A stretch of DNA of 64,000 nt from the NCBI GenBank assembly GCA_018907035.1, contig JACCIC010000169.1:611001-675000 (forward strand), in the 5' to 3' direction. The notes beneath the pieces are model-generated. The model had not been told where the DNA came from, did not search any database, and saw nothing but the letters and a program-made list of their open reading frames with translations. Origin of the DNA: Sycobia sp. Sy_11. Lineage: Eukaryota; Arthropoda; Insecta; Hymenoptera; Epichrysomallidae. The position numbers were made by a program, and so were the translations under genes. Of this stretch, positions 62,678 to 64,000 are shown piece by piece. Within the stretch, counting starts at the first letter, position 1. Every line of letters begins with the position of its first letter.

Positions 62678-64000
62678 TAGTGATTGTCCATAGAACTCGA
62701 ATTTATACGGATCTCGAGGCGACTGTGCGTAGTCCTTATAAAGTTAGTTATGTATATAAGCTTTAAAAACAGTATACGAATCCAAATAGATGTGATTCAT
62801 TTTGATGTATCTTTAATAATCAATTGAATAAACAGTTTCCAAAAAACTTTCTATATTTTACGAATGAAAAAGATAAGCCGTTGAGCATAATATAACGATA
62901 TTATTCAAAAGTGAATAGGTAATTCATTAAATTGGTACATAAAATTTTATTAAACTTTCGAAGCGTTGCACATTTCTGATATAATTGTGAAATCCATTGG
63001 CAATATTATACCGTTTTCCATGCATATATGGCTCGAACGAACAATTCAATTATATTGTCGATAATTTTTAAGCTGAGTATTTTATTGGCAATTATTACAC
63101 TGAAACTTTGATGTTTGAAAACAGATAAATGATGTTGTTAAAAAACGATCAAAGCTTATCCTCTTTTAAACAATTACCATGTTCCTGAACATGTATTTTT
63201 CAAACATTATGTAATAATTTATAAATATCGGTTTTTCTTTTTTAAATAATAATTTTTGGACATACTGACCTCCACTTGCATTGTTATATTTCGGCATAAA
63301 TATATTAACACACATTTACTTCTGATTTCGAATTTTGTGGAAACTATTTGTATTTGTATGTATAAAGCATTGAGGAAATTTTACAGATAAGTGAAGTATA
63401 GTACATTAGATGTAACATTAAGTATTGTATAAAGTTCAAATTCGTTAATAATTAACTAAATATGGATTGGCCTAATTATCTATAACTATACTGTAACGAT
63501 GCCAACAACGAGCGTTGTTACTTTTATAGTTTCCATAAATACTTAATGTATGTTATCAACTAATAATTATTTATGTCTTAAAGAAAATTTAATATTTAAA
63601 TCCTATTCGACAAAGGCTGAGGAGTCAAAAAGTACAAATTATATGGGTAAAACGATCGTTTTGATCGAAGTGAAATATCGCAAGAATTTATATACGAAAT
63701 ATTTAAATTTTAAAGAATATTTAATTTTAAGTAATAGTAAAAGCTCGAAACAATTCGTTAGTGGCAATGCGAAGCTTGATGCATTTAGTTCGTCGTTTAG
63801 CGACGGGCATCAAAACCGAATATGGGGCCGTTAGTCCATCCGACACGGAGTTAAACTTTTATCATAGCCTGTAATTATTCAATATATTATGGACGTGTCT
63901 TTAGAACCTTTAAACTTTATGTTTTTCGAAGCTCAAAACTTCATAAAATAAAGAAAGCATTTTTCCAATGATCGCCTATCTATTTATTTAAATGCATTTC
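62678..64000. other. AT-rich non-coding DNA to the window end
   Basis: A frame at 63550-63834 runs into slightly GC-richer sequence near 63760-63830, but there is no recognised motif. A small inverted repeat AACAACG/CGTTGTT is at about 63504. Confidence 0.4.

Noticed and set aside
1..64000. CRISPR arrays, operons, bacterial-type promoters or prophage
   Set aside because: The window is eukaryotic nuclear DNA with spliced genes and mariners; no regular spacer-repeat array was seen.

Overview
The window is an AT-rich stretch of insect nuclear DNA. The evidence for an insect is a spliced gene with short introns, three mariner elements of different families, LINE and gypsy remnants, tRNA-derived SINE-like repeats, and many long AT, CT, GT and GA microsatellites. 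A hymenopteran is my best guess from the overall texture (AT-rich background, isolated CpG-rich islands, dense microsatellites), but this is inference.

Only one gene can be assembled with confidence: a six-exon, minus-strand gene at about 31.0-34.0 kb. It encodes a membrane-anchored peptidyl-alpha-hydroxyglycine alpha-amidating lyase (PAL), the second enzyme of neuropeptide C-terminal amidation. Signal peptide, beta-propeller catalytic core, transmembrane helix and cytosolic tail are all readable. All splice sites follow GT-AG and all phases agree. A 5' splice site inside the codons just after the membrane helix joins in phase to a downstream exon, so the gene can make two different cytosolic tails.

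Region by region: 0-15 kb is AT-rich non-coding DNA with microsatellites, SINE-like repeats, an inverted-repeat element (8.3-8.85 kb), a perfect 30-bp palindrome and no credible gene. 15.4-17.8 kb holds an unidentified decayed reading frame and a LINE 3' half with a MITE inserted in it. 22.7-23.2 kb holds a possible MITE. 26.6-27.3 kb is a foldback element built of 60-bp repeats, followed by a second LINE RNase H remnant. 35.7-46.5 kb is a transposon graveyard: three mariners with matching TIRs and TA duplications, a gypsy RNase H fragment, two long decayed coding tracts I cannot identify, and a lone exon resembling a cytochrome P450 N-terminus. The first mariner sits inside one decayed tract, and the frame continues across it once the element is removed. 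50.5-62.4 kb contains several CpG-rich islands and TATA-type promoter candidates, probably promoters or 5' exons of a gene whose coding exons are outside or not recognisable. 55.6-56.0 kb has a further inverted-repeat element.

Long open frames in the CpG-rich islands occur on both strands at once and are treated as artefacts of base composition.
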